The notes under the pieces were generated by a model that saw only the letters and a list, made by a program, of their open reading frames with translations, was not told the origin of the DNA and made no database searches. A program made the translations under genes and the position numbers. This document shows, in pieces, positions 1 to 7,653 of a DNA stretch of 64,000 bases (position 1 is its first letter; every line of letters begins with the position of its first letter). This DNA comes from Oleispirillum sp963668495. Its GTDB lineage: Bacteria > Pseudomonadota > Alphaproteobacteria > Rhodospirillales > Rhodospirillaceae. The stretch is from contig OY764545.1 of assembly GCA_963668495.1 (NCBI GenBank), positions 248,001 through 312,000 of the forward strand, written 5' to 3'.

Positions 1-1545
1 CCAAAGACTTGGTAATAGGATAAACGATACCGGGACAGCCGTTATCACAATAAATGACTGCAACGCAGAAATGCCGCCAGAGCCCATAGATATGAGCGTA
101 ATTGCAACCGCGCCCATCATGATACCGCAGAAGGCCCGCACAACCGCATTGGGTTCAGTGCTTCCCGTCATCACGACGCTAATCGTGTAGGTCATGGAAT
201 CCCCGGTCGTGACAATGAAGGTTGTCGTCAGGACTAGGAACAAAACCGACATTACCATCGGCAGCGGCAATTGCTGCGTAATCGCCAACAAAGCCCCCGG
301 CAGATTAAAGTTCTCAAACCCAGACTGCACCGATCCCGGATTGCTTATTTCAAATGCCAAACCACTGCCACCGACAATACTGAACCAGAAACAGGTAATC
401 AGCGGCGCCATCACACTAATTGCCAAAATCATTTGGCGGATAGTGCGACCACGGGAAATCCGGGCAATGAAAATTGCCATCATCGGGCCATAACCAATAA
501 ACCATCCCCAAAAGAACACGGTCCACCAGCTTAGCCATCCAGCATCACCACGATACAGAGCCATAGGGATTAAGTTATCCACCATGCGCCCAACGCCCTG
601 CACATATCCATCAATAATGAAAGACGTGGGGCCGAAGAATAAAATAAAAGTCACCAACCCAACAGCCAGCATTACATTGTAACGGCTGATAATTTGAATC
701 CCGCGGTTCAGGCCGCTTAGGGCAGAAATCGTGTACACCCCGATCGCAAACGACACCACCAAAGCCTGCGTCAAAAACGTGTCAGGAATTCCGAACAAAG
801 CGTTTAAAGCGTAGCTGACCTGCAACCCGAGGAAACCAATGGGGCCAATTGTTCCGGCGGCTGTTGCGATAACACTGAACGCATCTGCACTGGTACCAAT
901 CCAGCCACCCAAAGCCCGATCACCCAAGATCGGATACAAAAGGGTCCGCGGTTTCAGCGGCAACCCTTTGTCGTAGTGTAAATGCATCAAGATAATGGAA
1001 GACAGACACCCAAGAATAGCCCAAGCCAAAAAGCCCCAATGCAAAAACGACTGTGACAGCGCATTGATCGCCATGCCGTATTTATCTTCCTCCCCATAGA
1101 ACGGAGGAGCATTCATAAAGTGGGCAATCGGCTCAGCCGCGGCCCAAAACACGCCACCACCGGCTAACAAAGTGCACAGAATAATAGAAATCCACTTAAA
1201 TGTGTCGATATCAGGGGCTGGAATATTGCCCAAGCGAACACCACCGGCGCGCCCACAAACGATGTAAATCCCAATGAAAAAATTCAGCAACAACAGAACT
1301 TGCCAAAATGCGCCAAATCCCTGTGCGGCAAAATCAAATCCGATATTGACCAAGGATGATAATAACTTGGGCGATAAGGTCGCCATCGCAACAAATAGTA
1401 TTAAAAAACCACCACTGACAAAAAGCACAGGGTTGAAAACATTCGGGCTTTTAAATTTACCTCGATCTGCTTCAGGAGGATGAATAGCATCGTAATCCGC
1501 TTGCGATAAGCTGGAATTTGTTACAGTGTAACTCGTGTCTGACAT
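1..1545 (-). CDS. BCCT family betaine/choline/carnitine-type transporter (3' part missing)
   Basis: Secondary transporter of the BCCT family, which imports quaternary ammonium or sulfonium compatible solutes or nutrients with Na+ or H+ across the inner membrane. The frame opens with ATG at 1545 (MSDTSYTVTNSS) and runs open through 515 codons to the window edge, so the C-terminus is missing. It is hydrophobic throughout, with many membrane segments. The family signature lies at about residues 335-365: WWTVFFWGWFIGYGP followed by a conserved FIARISRGRTIRQ stretch. The aromatic-rich part of this motif forms the substrate cage in characterised members. The specific substrate (betaine, choline, carnitine, DMSP) cannot be read from the sequence. 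The family assignment is firm. Confidence 0.93.
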   Translation of the reverse strand, partial: MSDTSYTVTNSSLSQADYDAIHPPEADRGKFKSPNVFNPVLFVSGGFLILFVAMATLSPKLLSSLVNIGFDFAAQGFGAFWQVLLLLNFFIGIYIVCGRAGGVRLGNIPAPDIDTFKWISIILCTLLAGGGVFWAAAEPIAHFMNAPPFYGEEDKYGMAINALSQSFLHWGFLAWAILGCLSSIILMHLHYDKGLPLKPRTLLYPILGDRALGGWIGTSADAFSVIATAAGTIGPIGFLGLQVSYALNALFGIPDTFLTQALVVSFAIGVYTISALSGLNRGIQIISRYNVMLAVGLVTFILFFGPTSFIIDGYVQGVGRMVDNLIPMALYRGDAGWLSWWTVFFWGWFIGYGPMMAIFIARISRGRTIRQMILAISVMAPLITCFWFSIVGGSGLAFEISNPGSVQSGFENFNLPGALLAITQQLPLPMVMSVLFLVLTTTFIVTTGDSMTYTISVVMTGSTEPNAVVRAFCGIMMGAVAITLISMGSGGISALQSFIVITAVPVSFILLPSLW

Positions 1546-1881
1546 TGTTGTCTCGCCGTTCTTTCGACTGCTTAGCAGCCGGAATTCGCCTCTTCACGAT
1601 ACGGGAAAATGAAGAGGCCTGAATAAAAGTTTGGAGAAACTAACATATGATCCACAAGAATTTCACCCCTTAAAATAATATCTAATAATCAGAGTGATAA
1701 AATTACCACGTTATATTATGCCATTATAATGGCTAACAATCATATAACTCGGGATAAGCCACTGTAGATATATAAAGTAATACGGCCTGCATGCTTTGTT
1801 CGCTCGTTTGATTAAATTGCAGAGAAAAATATTCACAGTAAAGTTTCCAACCAAGAAAACTGGTCGTAAGTAGAGGACAAA
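1546..1881. other. AT-rich intergenic region with one inverted repeat
   Basis: This 336-base gap separates the divergent BCCT gene and SdpI-like gene and should hold both promoters. The only clear structure is an inverted repeat, GCCTCTTCA at 1588-1596 and TGAAGAGGC at 1610-1618, close to the BCCT start. The rest is strongly AT-rich from about 1620 to 1830. I could not place a convincing -35/-10 pair, and I see no gene. Confidence 0.5.
1588..1618. repeat. Perfect 9-bp inverted repeat upstream of the BCCT gene
   Basis: GCCTCTTCA and TGAAGAGGC are separated by 13 bases and lie 43-73 bases upstream of the BCCT start codon. It could be an operator or a leader hairpin. There is no T-run on the minus strand to make it a terminator. 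Confidence 0.45.
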
Positions 1882-2187
1882 ATGCAATACCTGCCGTTAC
1901 TACCATGTCTGATTTATGTCGCAATCGGCATTCCCATGGTCATGAAACTGATTCCACCCAACAGTATTTATGGCTACCGCACCCCACGCACCCTGAATGA
2001 TGAGACAGTATGGTACACGGTCAATGCGAACACTGGATTGGCATTCATTATCTGCGGGGTTTTATGTGCAATAACAGTCCTTGCCATCTCCAGAAGTGAT
2101 CTGAATCCATCTCTGCAAAGCATGGTGGGCACGGCGATTATCGTCTTTGGTGCGGTAATCCCAATTGCAGTCGGCGCACTAAGCTGA
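1882..2187 (+). CDS. SdpI/YhfL-like small membrane protein
   Basis: A 101-residue integral membrane protein with three hydrophobic segments (about residues 5-22, 50-67 and 80-100). The central stretch IPPNSIYGYRTPRTLND, followed shortly by VWYTVN, matches the conserved core of the SdpI family. That family includes the Bacillus immunity protein against the SdpC toxin and many uncharacterised bacterial membrane proteins. A ribosome binding site (GAGGA) sits five bases before the ATG. There is no toxin-like neighbour, so an immunity role is not supported. It stands alone between the BCCT gene and tRNA-Gly. Confidence 0.75.
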   Translation: MQYLPLLPCLIYVAIGIPMVMKLIPPNSIYGYRTPRTLNDETVWYTVNANTGLAFIICGVLCAITVLAISRSDLNPSLQSMVGTAIIVFGAVIPIAVGALS

Positions 2188-2278
2188 CGGTATAGCTTCA
2201 ACCCACGACTGATCGCATTTCTTAGGCATAAAAGCCAAGAAACCAGAGGTTCTAATTCAATTATATGTGGGAAAGTTT

Positions 2279-2352
2279 TGGAGCGGGTGAGGGGAATCGA
2301 ACCCCCGTATTCAGCTTGGGAAGCTGATGTTCTACCATTGAACTACACCCGC
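2279..2352 (-). tRNA. tRNA-Gly (anticodon CCC)
   Basis: The reverse strand folds into a complete cloverleaf. The acceptor 5' strand is GCGGGTG, paired with CACCCGC, and a discriminator T and encoded CCA follow (CCA at 2279-2281). The anticodon stem TCAGC/GCTGA encloses the loop TTCCCAA, giving anticodon CCC. The T-arm carries GGTTCGATTCC. Length is 74 nt including CCA. Confidence 0.97.
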
Positions 2353-2550
2353 ATGGTGGGGGAAAGTTTTTACTGCAACCGGGTCAACAAAGCAAGCCCC
2401 AGATTTCAAACTGGACCCAAAAGCCATTTCCAAAAAACCAAATCACGCGAAGCCCTCACATGACCTCAACCCAACTTTTGCATCTCAAACACTACCAAAA
2501 AATGTGATTCGGCAGTTTTCATTACCTCCAACCAACAGAGCTATGAATTG

Positions 2551-2579
2551 TTGACATTTATCAATTTGTCGGCAATTTT
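2551..2579 (+). promoter_or_regulatory. Likely sigma-70 promoter of metZ leader
   Basis: A perfect -35 hexamer TTGACA at 2551-2556 is followed 17 bases later by an AT-rich -10-like element around 2574-2580 (AATTTTA). This predicts a transcript start at about 2585, exactly where the riboswitch aptamer begins. The same sequence reads TTGACATTTATCAA, close to an FNR box, but the promoter reading fits the riboswitch position better. Confidence 0.55.
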
Positions 2580-2583
2580 AGGC

Positions 2584-2672
2584 GGTGTGGTGATTTGAGC
2601 GACCAGCTTGCGGCCACACGGCGTTTCCTTGGCACCAAGGCAATCGCCACTAAACAACCGCTAAACGGTCGA
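2584..2672 (+). ncRNA. SAM-II riboswitch (metA RNA motif)
   Basis: The leader of metZ carries the SAM-II consensus. A P1 stem is formed by GTGTGG (2585-2590) and CCACAC (2613-2618), enclosing TGATTTGAGC and GCTTGC. A-rich elements ACTAAACAA and CGCTAAAC follow. The pseudoknot partners are present: CGACC in the P1 loop (2600-2604) and GGTCG at 2667-2671. An extra hairpin (CCTTGGCACCAAGG) is inserted between P1 and the A-rich strand. SAM-II elements occur mainly in alphaproteobacteria before methionine genes such as metA, metX and metZ, so the context agrees. SAM binding should switch the gene off. Confidence 0.93.
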
Positions 2673-2687
2673 TGTCATGATGTTCCG

Positions 2688-2720
2688 TGGCCCCGACCAG
2701 ATGGCGGGGTCTTTTTATTT
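2688..2720 (+). terminator. Rho-independent terminator/attenuator between SAM-II riboswitch and metZ
   Basis: The hairpin GCCCCG...CGGGGTC is followed at once by TTTTTATTT, 16 bases downstream of the pseudoknot and about 50 bases before the metZ ATG. It is the natural expression platform of the riboswitch, implying control by premature termination. Confidence 0.8.
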
Positions 2721-2770
2721 GGCGACTTCAGAACAACATATACCTGAACGCCCAGCACCGGAGCACCCCA

Positions 2771-3985
2771 ATGTCTGACACGCAAGACCAAAACCAATCT
2801 GTCAAACCCGAACTGCATGTCTCCACACGGATGCAACGGGTAGGACTGCAACGCTCGGCCCACAAGGAAACCGGCGAAGCAATTTACCTGTCATCCGGCT
2901 TTGTTTACGACAGTTGCGAGGAAGCAGAAACAGCGTTTGACGGGTCTGCCCCTCGTTATGTCTATGGTCGCGTCGGCTCTCCCACCGTCTCCGCGTTTGA
3001 ACAGCGTCTTGCCGATTTGGAAGGAGCCAAAATCTGCCACGCCACCGCAAGCGGCATGGCGGCAGTTCATGGGGCGATCATGGGTCTAATTGCCTCCGGA
3101 GACCGGATTGTTGTTGCCAAGGCTCTGTTCACATCAAGTCGCTGGATCTTGACGGACTACCTGCCGCGATTGGGCGTAACGGTCGATTATGTTGATGGCT
3201 GCGATCTGCAACAATGGCAGAACGCCTTATTCCATCCGGCAAATCTTGTGCTTTTGGAAACCCCGACCAATCCGACCATGGATATTATCGACATTCGGGC
3301 CGTGTGCGATCTGGCCCACGCTGCCGGAGCCAAAGTTATCGTCGACAATGTCTTTGCCACCCCCCTATTACAAAAGCCACTGGAACTTGGCGCAGATATT
3401 GTCGTGTACTCCGCAACCAAGCATATTGACGGTCAAGGCCGATGTTTGGGTGGAGCCATCCTATGCAACGACCCGGAATGGGCAGAACAAACCTATGCCC
3501 TGTACCTGCGGCACACTGGCCCTTGCCTCAGCCCTTTCAATGCATGGAACCTACTTAAGGGCTTGGAAACCTTAGACCTACGGGTCGAACGGGCCTGCCG
3601 CTCTGCCCTCGCGATTGCCGAATACCTTGAAACAGAGCCAGCTATCGCCAGCGTTGCGTACCCCGGCCTGAAATCACATCTTCAGCACGATTTGGCAATG
3701 GCGCAAATGTCCGGCTGCGGCGGCCCTATGCTTGCCCTGACCCTAAAAGGAGGCAAAGAGGCAGCATTCAAATTGGCAAACGCCTTGCGTGTTGTTGATA
3801 TCTCCAACAACCTTGGCGACTCCAAGTCCCTGATTGCGCATCCGGCGACATCCACCCACCAAAGCCGCCCGGAAGCCGAACGACTGGAAGCCGGAATTAC
3901 AGACGGCCTACTGCGCCTGTCCGTTGGGCTGGAACACCCGGATGACTTGATTGCCGACTTCGCCCAAGGGTTACAACACGTCTGA
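2771..3985 (+). CDS. metZ: O-succinylhomoserine sulfhydrylase
   Basis: PLP-dependent Cys/Met metabolism enzyme of 404 residues. It converts O-succinyl- (or O-acetyl-) homoserine and sulfide into homocysteine, the direct sulfhydrylation route to methionine. The PLP lysine is at about residue 217 in the motif SATKHIDGQGR, the form typical of MetZ, and LLETPTNPTMDI and DNVFATPLLQKP are also characteristic. I start at ATG 2771 (MSDTQDQ) because GGAG lies seven bases upstream. The longer open frame from 2687 would run through the terminator hairpin. The gene is governed by the SAM-II riboswitch upstream and is followed by folE after about 107 bases. Confidence 0.95.
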   Translation: MSDTQDQNQSVKPELHVSTRMQRVGLQRSAHKETGEAIYLSSGFVYDSCEEAETAFDGSAPRYVYGRVGSPTVSAFEQRLADLEGAKICHATASGMAAVHGAIMGLIASGDRIVVAKALFTSSRWILTDYLPRLGVTVDYVDGCDLQQWQNALFHPANLVLLETPTNPTMDIIDIRAVCDLAHAAGAKVIVDNVFATPLLQKPLELGADIVVYSATKHIDGQGRCLGGAILCNDPEWAEQTYALYLRHTGPCLSPFNAWNLLKGLETLDLRVERACRSALAIAEYLETEPAIASVAYPGLKSHLQHDLAMAQMSGCGGPMLALTLKGGKEAAFKLANALRVVDISNNLGDSKSLIAHPATSTHQSRPEAERLEAGITDGLLRLSVGLEHPDDLIADFAQGLQHV

Positions 3986-4092
3986 CGGATCACGGTTTTT
4001 ATTGCAGAGGCTCGTGCATATCATTACATACCAGATACGCGTACACCCGATTTTCGGGTGTACTCACCTCTACCCCGTCGAAGGAGCCATCC

Positions 4093-4743
4093 GTGACCAA
4101 ACTCCCGACCACGACCCATCCGGTCCCCGTTGCCCAAGAAACACCGAAACCTGAGCGCCCAACCCGCGCAGAGGCAGAAGCCGCAGTTGAAACATTGCTT
4201 CGCTGGGCTGGTGACGACCCGCAACGCGAAGGACTGGTTGATACACCCGCCCGCGTGGTCCGTGCATACGAAGAATTCTTCTCTGGCTATGATGTGGATC
4301 CAGAGGCCTACCTGCGTCGTACATTCGAAGAAGTCGACGGATACGACCAGATGGTTCTGCTGCGTGATATCCGCATTGAAAGCTATTGCGAACACCACAT
4401 GGCCCCGATCATTGGCGTCGCCCATGTGGCTTATATCCCCAACCACCGCGTGGTTGGCATCAGCAAGTTGGCCCGCGTGGTCGAAGCCTTCGCCAAGCGT
4501 CTGCAAATTCAGGAAAAACTGACGGTACAAATTGCCGATACCATTAACGATGTGTTGGAACCGCTTGGGGTTGCCGTGGTGATCGAGGCCAGTCATCAAT
4601 GCATGACAACCCGTGGAGTTCACAAACCGGGCGTCAGCATGGTCACCAGCCATATGTTGGGCACATTCCGTTCTCAACCCACGACCCGCAAGGAATTAAT
4701 GGCTCTGCTTGGCCCGACAACGGGAACCGTCACCCACGTCTAA
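4093..4743 (+). CDS. folE: GTP cyclohydrolase I
   Basis: 216-residue T-fold enzyme that converts GTP to 7,8-dihydroneopterin triphosphate, the first step of tetrahydrofolate synthesis. The zinc ligands are visible: C99 and H102 in SYCEHHMAPIIG, and C170 in SHQCMTTRGV. Start is GTG at 4093, supported by AAGGAG six bases upstream. The residues before about 30 are a variable extension, and the rest matches the family length. It follows metZ on the same strand, outside the riboswitch terminator, and may be co-transcribed with the chorismate mutase that follows. Confidence 0.96.
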   Translation: MTKLPTTTHPVPVAQETPKPERPTRAEAEAAVETLLRWAGDDPQREGLVDTPARVVRAYEEFFSGYDVDPEAYLRRTFEEVDGYDQMVLLRDIRIESYCEHHMAPIIGVAHVAYIPNHRVVGISKLARVVEAFAKRLQIQEKLTVQIADTINDVLEPLGVAVVIEASHQCMTTRGVHKPGVSMVTSHMLGTFRSQPTTRKELMALLGPTTGTVTHV

Positions 4744-4819
4744 GGAATTTCACCTTGCCACAAAGTGCGGTTTGGGACTTTTCTATACACGGAAACCCAA
4801 ACCGTTTTTTTGCTCTTGT

Positions 4820-5143
4820 ATGGATTGCCCGATGACTTCACCTGCCAACGACAGTGTTTTACCGGAACTCAAACGTTTGCGTGCCAGTATTGATAATATT
4901 GATGCGGCCCTGATTCACATGCTTTCCGAGCGTTTCAAATGCACGAAACGTGTCGGCGTTCTGAAAGCCGAACATGAACTACCGGCATCGGACCCAAACC
5001 GGGAAAAGCAACAGATCGCACGCTTGCGAACCTTGGCCCATGATGCAGACCTGGACCCGGAATTTGCAGAAAAATTTCTGAATTTTGTCATCCGTGAGGT
5101 TATCCACCATCACAAGCAAACTGCACAGGACTTATCAAACTAA
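4820..5143 (+). CDS. AroQ-class chorismate mutase
   Basis: A monofunctional, all-helical chorismate mutase of about 103-107 residues that converts chorismate to prephenate for phenylalanine and tyrosine synthesis. The pattern LKRLRASIDNIDAALIHML, then ERFKCTKRVGVLKAEH and DPNREKQQIARL, is the AroQ fold with its active-site arginines and lysines. Two in-frame ATGs are possible, at 4820 and 4832, and neither has a good ribosome binding site. I give the longer form. There is no signal peptide, so it is cytoplasmic. A strong terminator follows at 5149. Confidence 0.88.
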   Translation: MDCPMTSPANDSVLPELKRLRASIDNIDAALIHMLSERFKCTKRVGVLKAEHELPASDPNREKQQIARLRTLAHDADLDPEFAEKFLNFVIREVIHHHKQTAQDLSN

Positions 5144-5148
5144 AGACC

Positions 5149-5174
5149 GCCCCCATACAGGGGGCTTCTTTTTT
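5149..5174 (+). terminator. Rho-independent terminator after chorismate mutase
   Basis: GCCCCC and GGGGGC form a perfect stem around ATACA, followed by TTCTTTTTT. The T-run overlaps the first bases of the FNR-type box that begins at 5173. Confidence 0.9.
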
Positions 5175-5186
5175 GATAAAAATCAA
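5173..5186 (+). promoter_or_regulatory. Perfect FNR/Anr/FixK-type box
   Basis: TTGATAAAAATCAA matches the consensus TTGAT-N4-ATCAA at every fixed position. It lies in the gap between the chorismate mutase terminator and the 57-residue ORF at 5375, the only downstream gene on this strand. This suggests oxygen- or redox-dependent control of that small gene. Confidence 0.6.
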
Positions 5187-5374
5187 ATAAAGCCATAATT
5201 CATACGAACTATCGCAGCAGCAAAAATTTCTATATTTCATATTTAATACAACAATGTACGAACAAATGAATGCTATTCACAGATTGTTGTCTTTTTTTCA
5301 TGTGAATATCAACTTGCAACATGTGGTTCTTCTACCCACGTCTTTAGGAGAGGAAGACCGCTAAGGAGGACACC

Positions 5375-5548
5375 ATGTGTAGCGGCAAACCACTTGACCA
5401 AAACGAACTTGAACACATGACCCCCAACGAAATCATCGAAGAAGCTGAGGGCATGGACTACACTCAGATGAAAGACCTCAAGCCGGACGACGCTCCGCAG
5501 GACCGCCACATTGAAGGGATCCCGGATAATCGTGAAGGCATGGATTAA
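5375..5548 (+). CDS. Small acidic protein of unknown function (57 aa)
   Basis: A 57-residue ORF with an excellent ribosome binding site (AAGGAGGA, ending four bases before ATG) and its own terminator directly after. It begins MCSGKPLDQNELEHM and ends DNREGMD. It is rich in Asp, Glu and Met, has a single Cys at position 2, no membrane segment and no signal peptide. I do not recognise the family. The isolated transcription unit, strong translation signal and FNR-type box about 190 bases upstream argue that it is a real, regulated gene, possibly expressed at low oxygen. Confidence 0.75.
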   Translation: MCSGKPLDQNELEHMTPNEIIEEAEGMDYTQMKDLKPDDAPQDRHIEGIPDNREGMD

Positions 5549-5579
5549 TCGTCTGTCCAGTTCGAAACATCAGCACAAC

Positions 5580-5606
5580 GGGGAGCTTTTCGCTCCCCTT
5601 GTTTTA
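5580..5606 (+). terminator. Terminator of the small acidic gene
   Basis: GGGGAGC and GCTCCCC pair around TTTTC, and TTGTTTT follows. It lies 31 bases after the stop codon of the 57-residue ORF. Confidence 0.88.
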
Positions 5607-5686
5607 TCCTCCGCCTATATTTTGCAGCATGTAACAATAAAAAATACGCATACAGACTTCAGTTGGGACATTTGCCTAAAAATCCA

Positions 5687-5711
5687 ACACGGCCCGAAAT
5701 TCGGGCCGTGT
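5687..5711. terminator. Perfect palindromic hairpin downstream of the NnrU-like gene
   Basis: ACACGGCCCGAA and TTCGGGCCGTGT form an uninterrupted inverted repeat with a one-base loop, ten bases beyond the stop of the minus-strand NnrU-like gene. On the minus strand it is followed by TGGATTTTTAGG, so it can serve as terminator for that gene. Confidence 0.75.
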
Positions 5712-5720
5712 TTCGTTGGG

Positions 5721-6446
5721 CTAAATCCACTGACCGGGCAGCATGCGCTCAATAAACTCCGGCACCATTGGAAACGGATGAACACCAATCACGGGGCCAT
5801 GCATATGCAGCAACGCCAGCCAGAACAATAACGTCCAACCAACAACGGGCATGGCAAATACCTGACGATACGCCAGCAAGCCAGACAAACGAGGCCAATT
5901 TGACGTCCGCCGCGCCAAACTTTGCCAACGCACATCCCCCATTTCCCTACGTTTACGATGGTCGACAGCAATCATTCCCACGACCGAATACACGGCAAAG
6001 AGCCCGAATACGGCTACATGAGCTAAATCTGGGTTGGCGAGTGCATGGCTTCCCGACCACAGCAGCAAAGCCCACAGCAGCGGGTGTCGAACAAAACCAA
6101 CAATACCCGGATACTCTGGTCGGAACTGCGCATTCAGGCGACCGCCAAAGCTAAGAGGATTGGGCGACAAAAATCCATTAACCAGCAACCAGATTGCAAC
6201 GGGCATGACAATATTTGGCAACCAGATTTGCCACTTCGCCCATGGCAATACTTCCACATACGGCGCACGACCAGCCGCAACGATAACCCACACCAGCACG
6301 GACAAGGAAACTGCACCATATACGGCACCATAAACCCCTGCCCCCATCACGCGGATACAGGCTGCCTTCAGGCTTGGCACCATGGGAACCATGTGGCTCA
6401 CCAAAAACACCACAAGTGAGGCCATTAACTCCCACCAGTTCTCCAT
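5721..6446 (-). CDS. NnrU family integral membrane protein
   Basis: A 241-residue polytopic membrane protein of the NnrU family. Members were first noted near nitric oxide and nitrite reductase genes, but their biochemical role is unsettled. The N-terminus (MASLVVFLVSHMVPMVPSLK) has the conserved His-containing start of the family, and GFVRHPLLWALLLWSGSHAL is a second conserved His-rich segment. About six to seven membrane spans are visible. I choose ATG 6446 because GGAGGG precedes it by eight bases. The longer frame to 6704 overlaps the epimerase start and lacks a signal for translation. No denitrification genes are visible nearby. Confidence 0.82.
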   Translation of the reverse strand: MENWWELMASLVVFLVSHMVPMVPSLKAACIRVMGAGVYGAVYGAVSLSVLVWVIVAAGRAPYVEVLPWAKWQIWLPNIVMPVAIWLLVNGFLSPNPLSFGGRLNAQFRPEYPGIVGFVRHPLLWALLLWSGSHALANPDLAHVAVFGLFAVYSVVGMIAVDHRKRREMGDVRWQSLARRTSNWPRLSGLLAYRQVFAMPVVGWTLLFWLALLHMHGPVIGVHPFPMVPEFIERMLPGQWI

Positions 6447-6609
6447 GGCCCATACCCTCCCGTTGCAAAATTTAAGCTGTATATTATGCTCAATATCTGA
6501 AAAACGACAAATACGGGCAGAAACAGTATTTTCCATAGGCTCCGGCAGGAAAAACCCGTATTCTGCGCAATCATTTTGTTTCATCGTAAAGCTATGGATT
6601 GCCCTTGCC

Positions 6610-7626
6610 ATGACTGTACTTGTCACCGGAGCCGCCGGTTTCATAGGATTCCACACCAGCACTCGCCTATTGGCAGCTGGACACAAAGTTGTCGGTTTCG
6701 ACAACCGAAATGACTACTATGACCCAGCGATCAAGCAATCCCGTATTGACCTGCTGAAACAGAATCCCAATTACACGGACGTGATTGGCGATTTGGCTGA
6801 CAAAGCTGCATTGGACCGAGTCTTTACCGAACACAAGCCAACGCATGTCATCAACCTTGCGGCTCAGGCCGGGGTTCGTTACAGCGTGGAAAACCCAGCA
6901 GCCTACGTCAGCAGCAACCTTGTCGGTTTTGCCAATATTCTGGAATGCTGCCGTCACGGCGCGGTCGAACATCTGACCTATGCGTCCACCAGTTCCGTCT
7001 TCGGTGCCAATACGCAAATGCCGTTTTCAGAGACGCAAGGCACCGCGCATCCCATGAGCCTGTACGCCGCGACCAAGAAATCCAACGAGGTCATGGCCCA
7101 TTCCTACAGCCATTTATTCAACTTGCCGACAACGGGGCTTCGTTTCTTCACGGTTTATGGTCCATGGGGCCGCCCGGATATGGCACTGTTCAAGTTCACC
7201 AAAGCCATCCTTGCCGGAGAGCCAATCGACGTATTCAATCACGGCAAAATGACCCGCGACTTCACTTACATTGACGATATTGTCGAAGGTGTTGTCCGCG
7301 CCACATTTAAACCTGCGACCGCCAATCCCGACTGGAATCCTGACTGCGATAACCCGGACCCGTCCACCAGTGGCATTGCTCCGTATCGTATATTCAATAT
7401 TGGTGGCGGCACGCCGGTTCCGCTGATGACGTACATCACCACACTGGAAGAGTGCTTGGGCAAAAAAGCCATCATGAACATGCTGCCCATGCAGCCGGGT
7501 GATGTTCCTGCCACATCTGCCGACACAACCGCCTTACGTGAAGCCGTGGATTATGCACCGGATACCCCGGTATCTGTCGGCATTGCCAATTTCGTGGCAT
7601 GGTATCGCAACTATTTCAAAGTTTAA
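6610..7626 (+). CDS. UDP-glucuronate 4-epimerase-like NAD-dependent epimerase
   Basis: A 338-residue extended short-chain dehydrogenase. It has the NAD-binding GAAGFIG at residues 7-13 and the catalytic YAATKK (Tyr-x-x-x-Lys) preceded by TYASTSSVFG. The blocks NLAAQAGVRYS, FFTVYGPWGRPDMA and MTRDFTYIDDIV are hallmarks of UDP-glucuronate 4-epimerases (LspL/CapI group). These enzymes interconvert UDP-glucuronate and UDP-galacturonate for capsule, LPS or exopolysaccharide. Start ATG 6610 begins the Rossmann strand directly, and the longer frame upstream has no support. The UDP-sugar dehydrogenase starts 27 bases later, so the two are probably one operon making a uronic acid donor. Confidence 0.9.
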   Translation: MTVLVTGAAGFIGFHTSTRLLAAGHKVVGFDNRNDYYDPAIKQSRIDLLKQNPNYTDVIGDLADKAALDRVFTEHKPTHVINLAAQAGVRYSVENPAAYVSSNLVGFANILECCRHGAVEHLTYASTSSVFGANTQMPFSETQGTAHPMSLYAATKKSNEVMAHSYSHLFNLPTTGLRFFTVYGPWGRPDMALFKFTKAILAGEPIDVFNHGKMTRDFTYIDDIVEGVVRATFKPATANPDWNPDCDNPDPSTSGIAPYRIFNIGGGTPVPLMTYITTLEECLGKKAIMNMLPMQPGDVPATSADTTALREAVDYAPDTPVSVGIANFVAWYRNYFKV

Positions 7627-7653
7627 TATACAAAAGACATTTGGAGTCTGACC

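Noticed and set aside
1733..1924. 63-residue minus-strand ORF before the SdpI-like gene
   Set aside because: No ribosome binding site or family similarity, and it overlaps the start of the SdpI-like gene.
2551..2564. FNR-like box TTGACATTTATCAA before metZ
   Set aside because: The sequence is better explained as the -35 element of the promoter whose start matches the riboswitch 5' end.
2687..2770. N-terminal extension of metZ
   Set aside because: It would translate the attenuator hairpin. The ATG at 2771 has a proper ribosome binding site.
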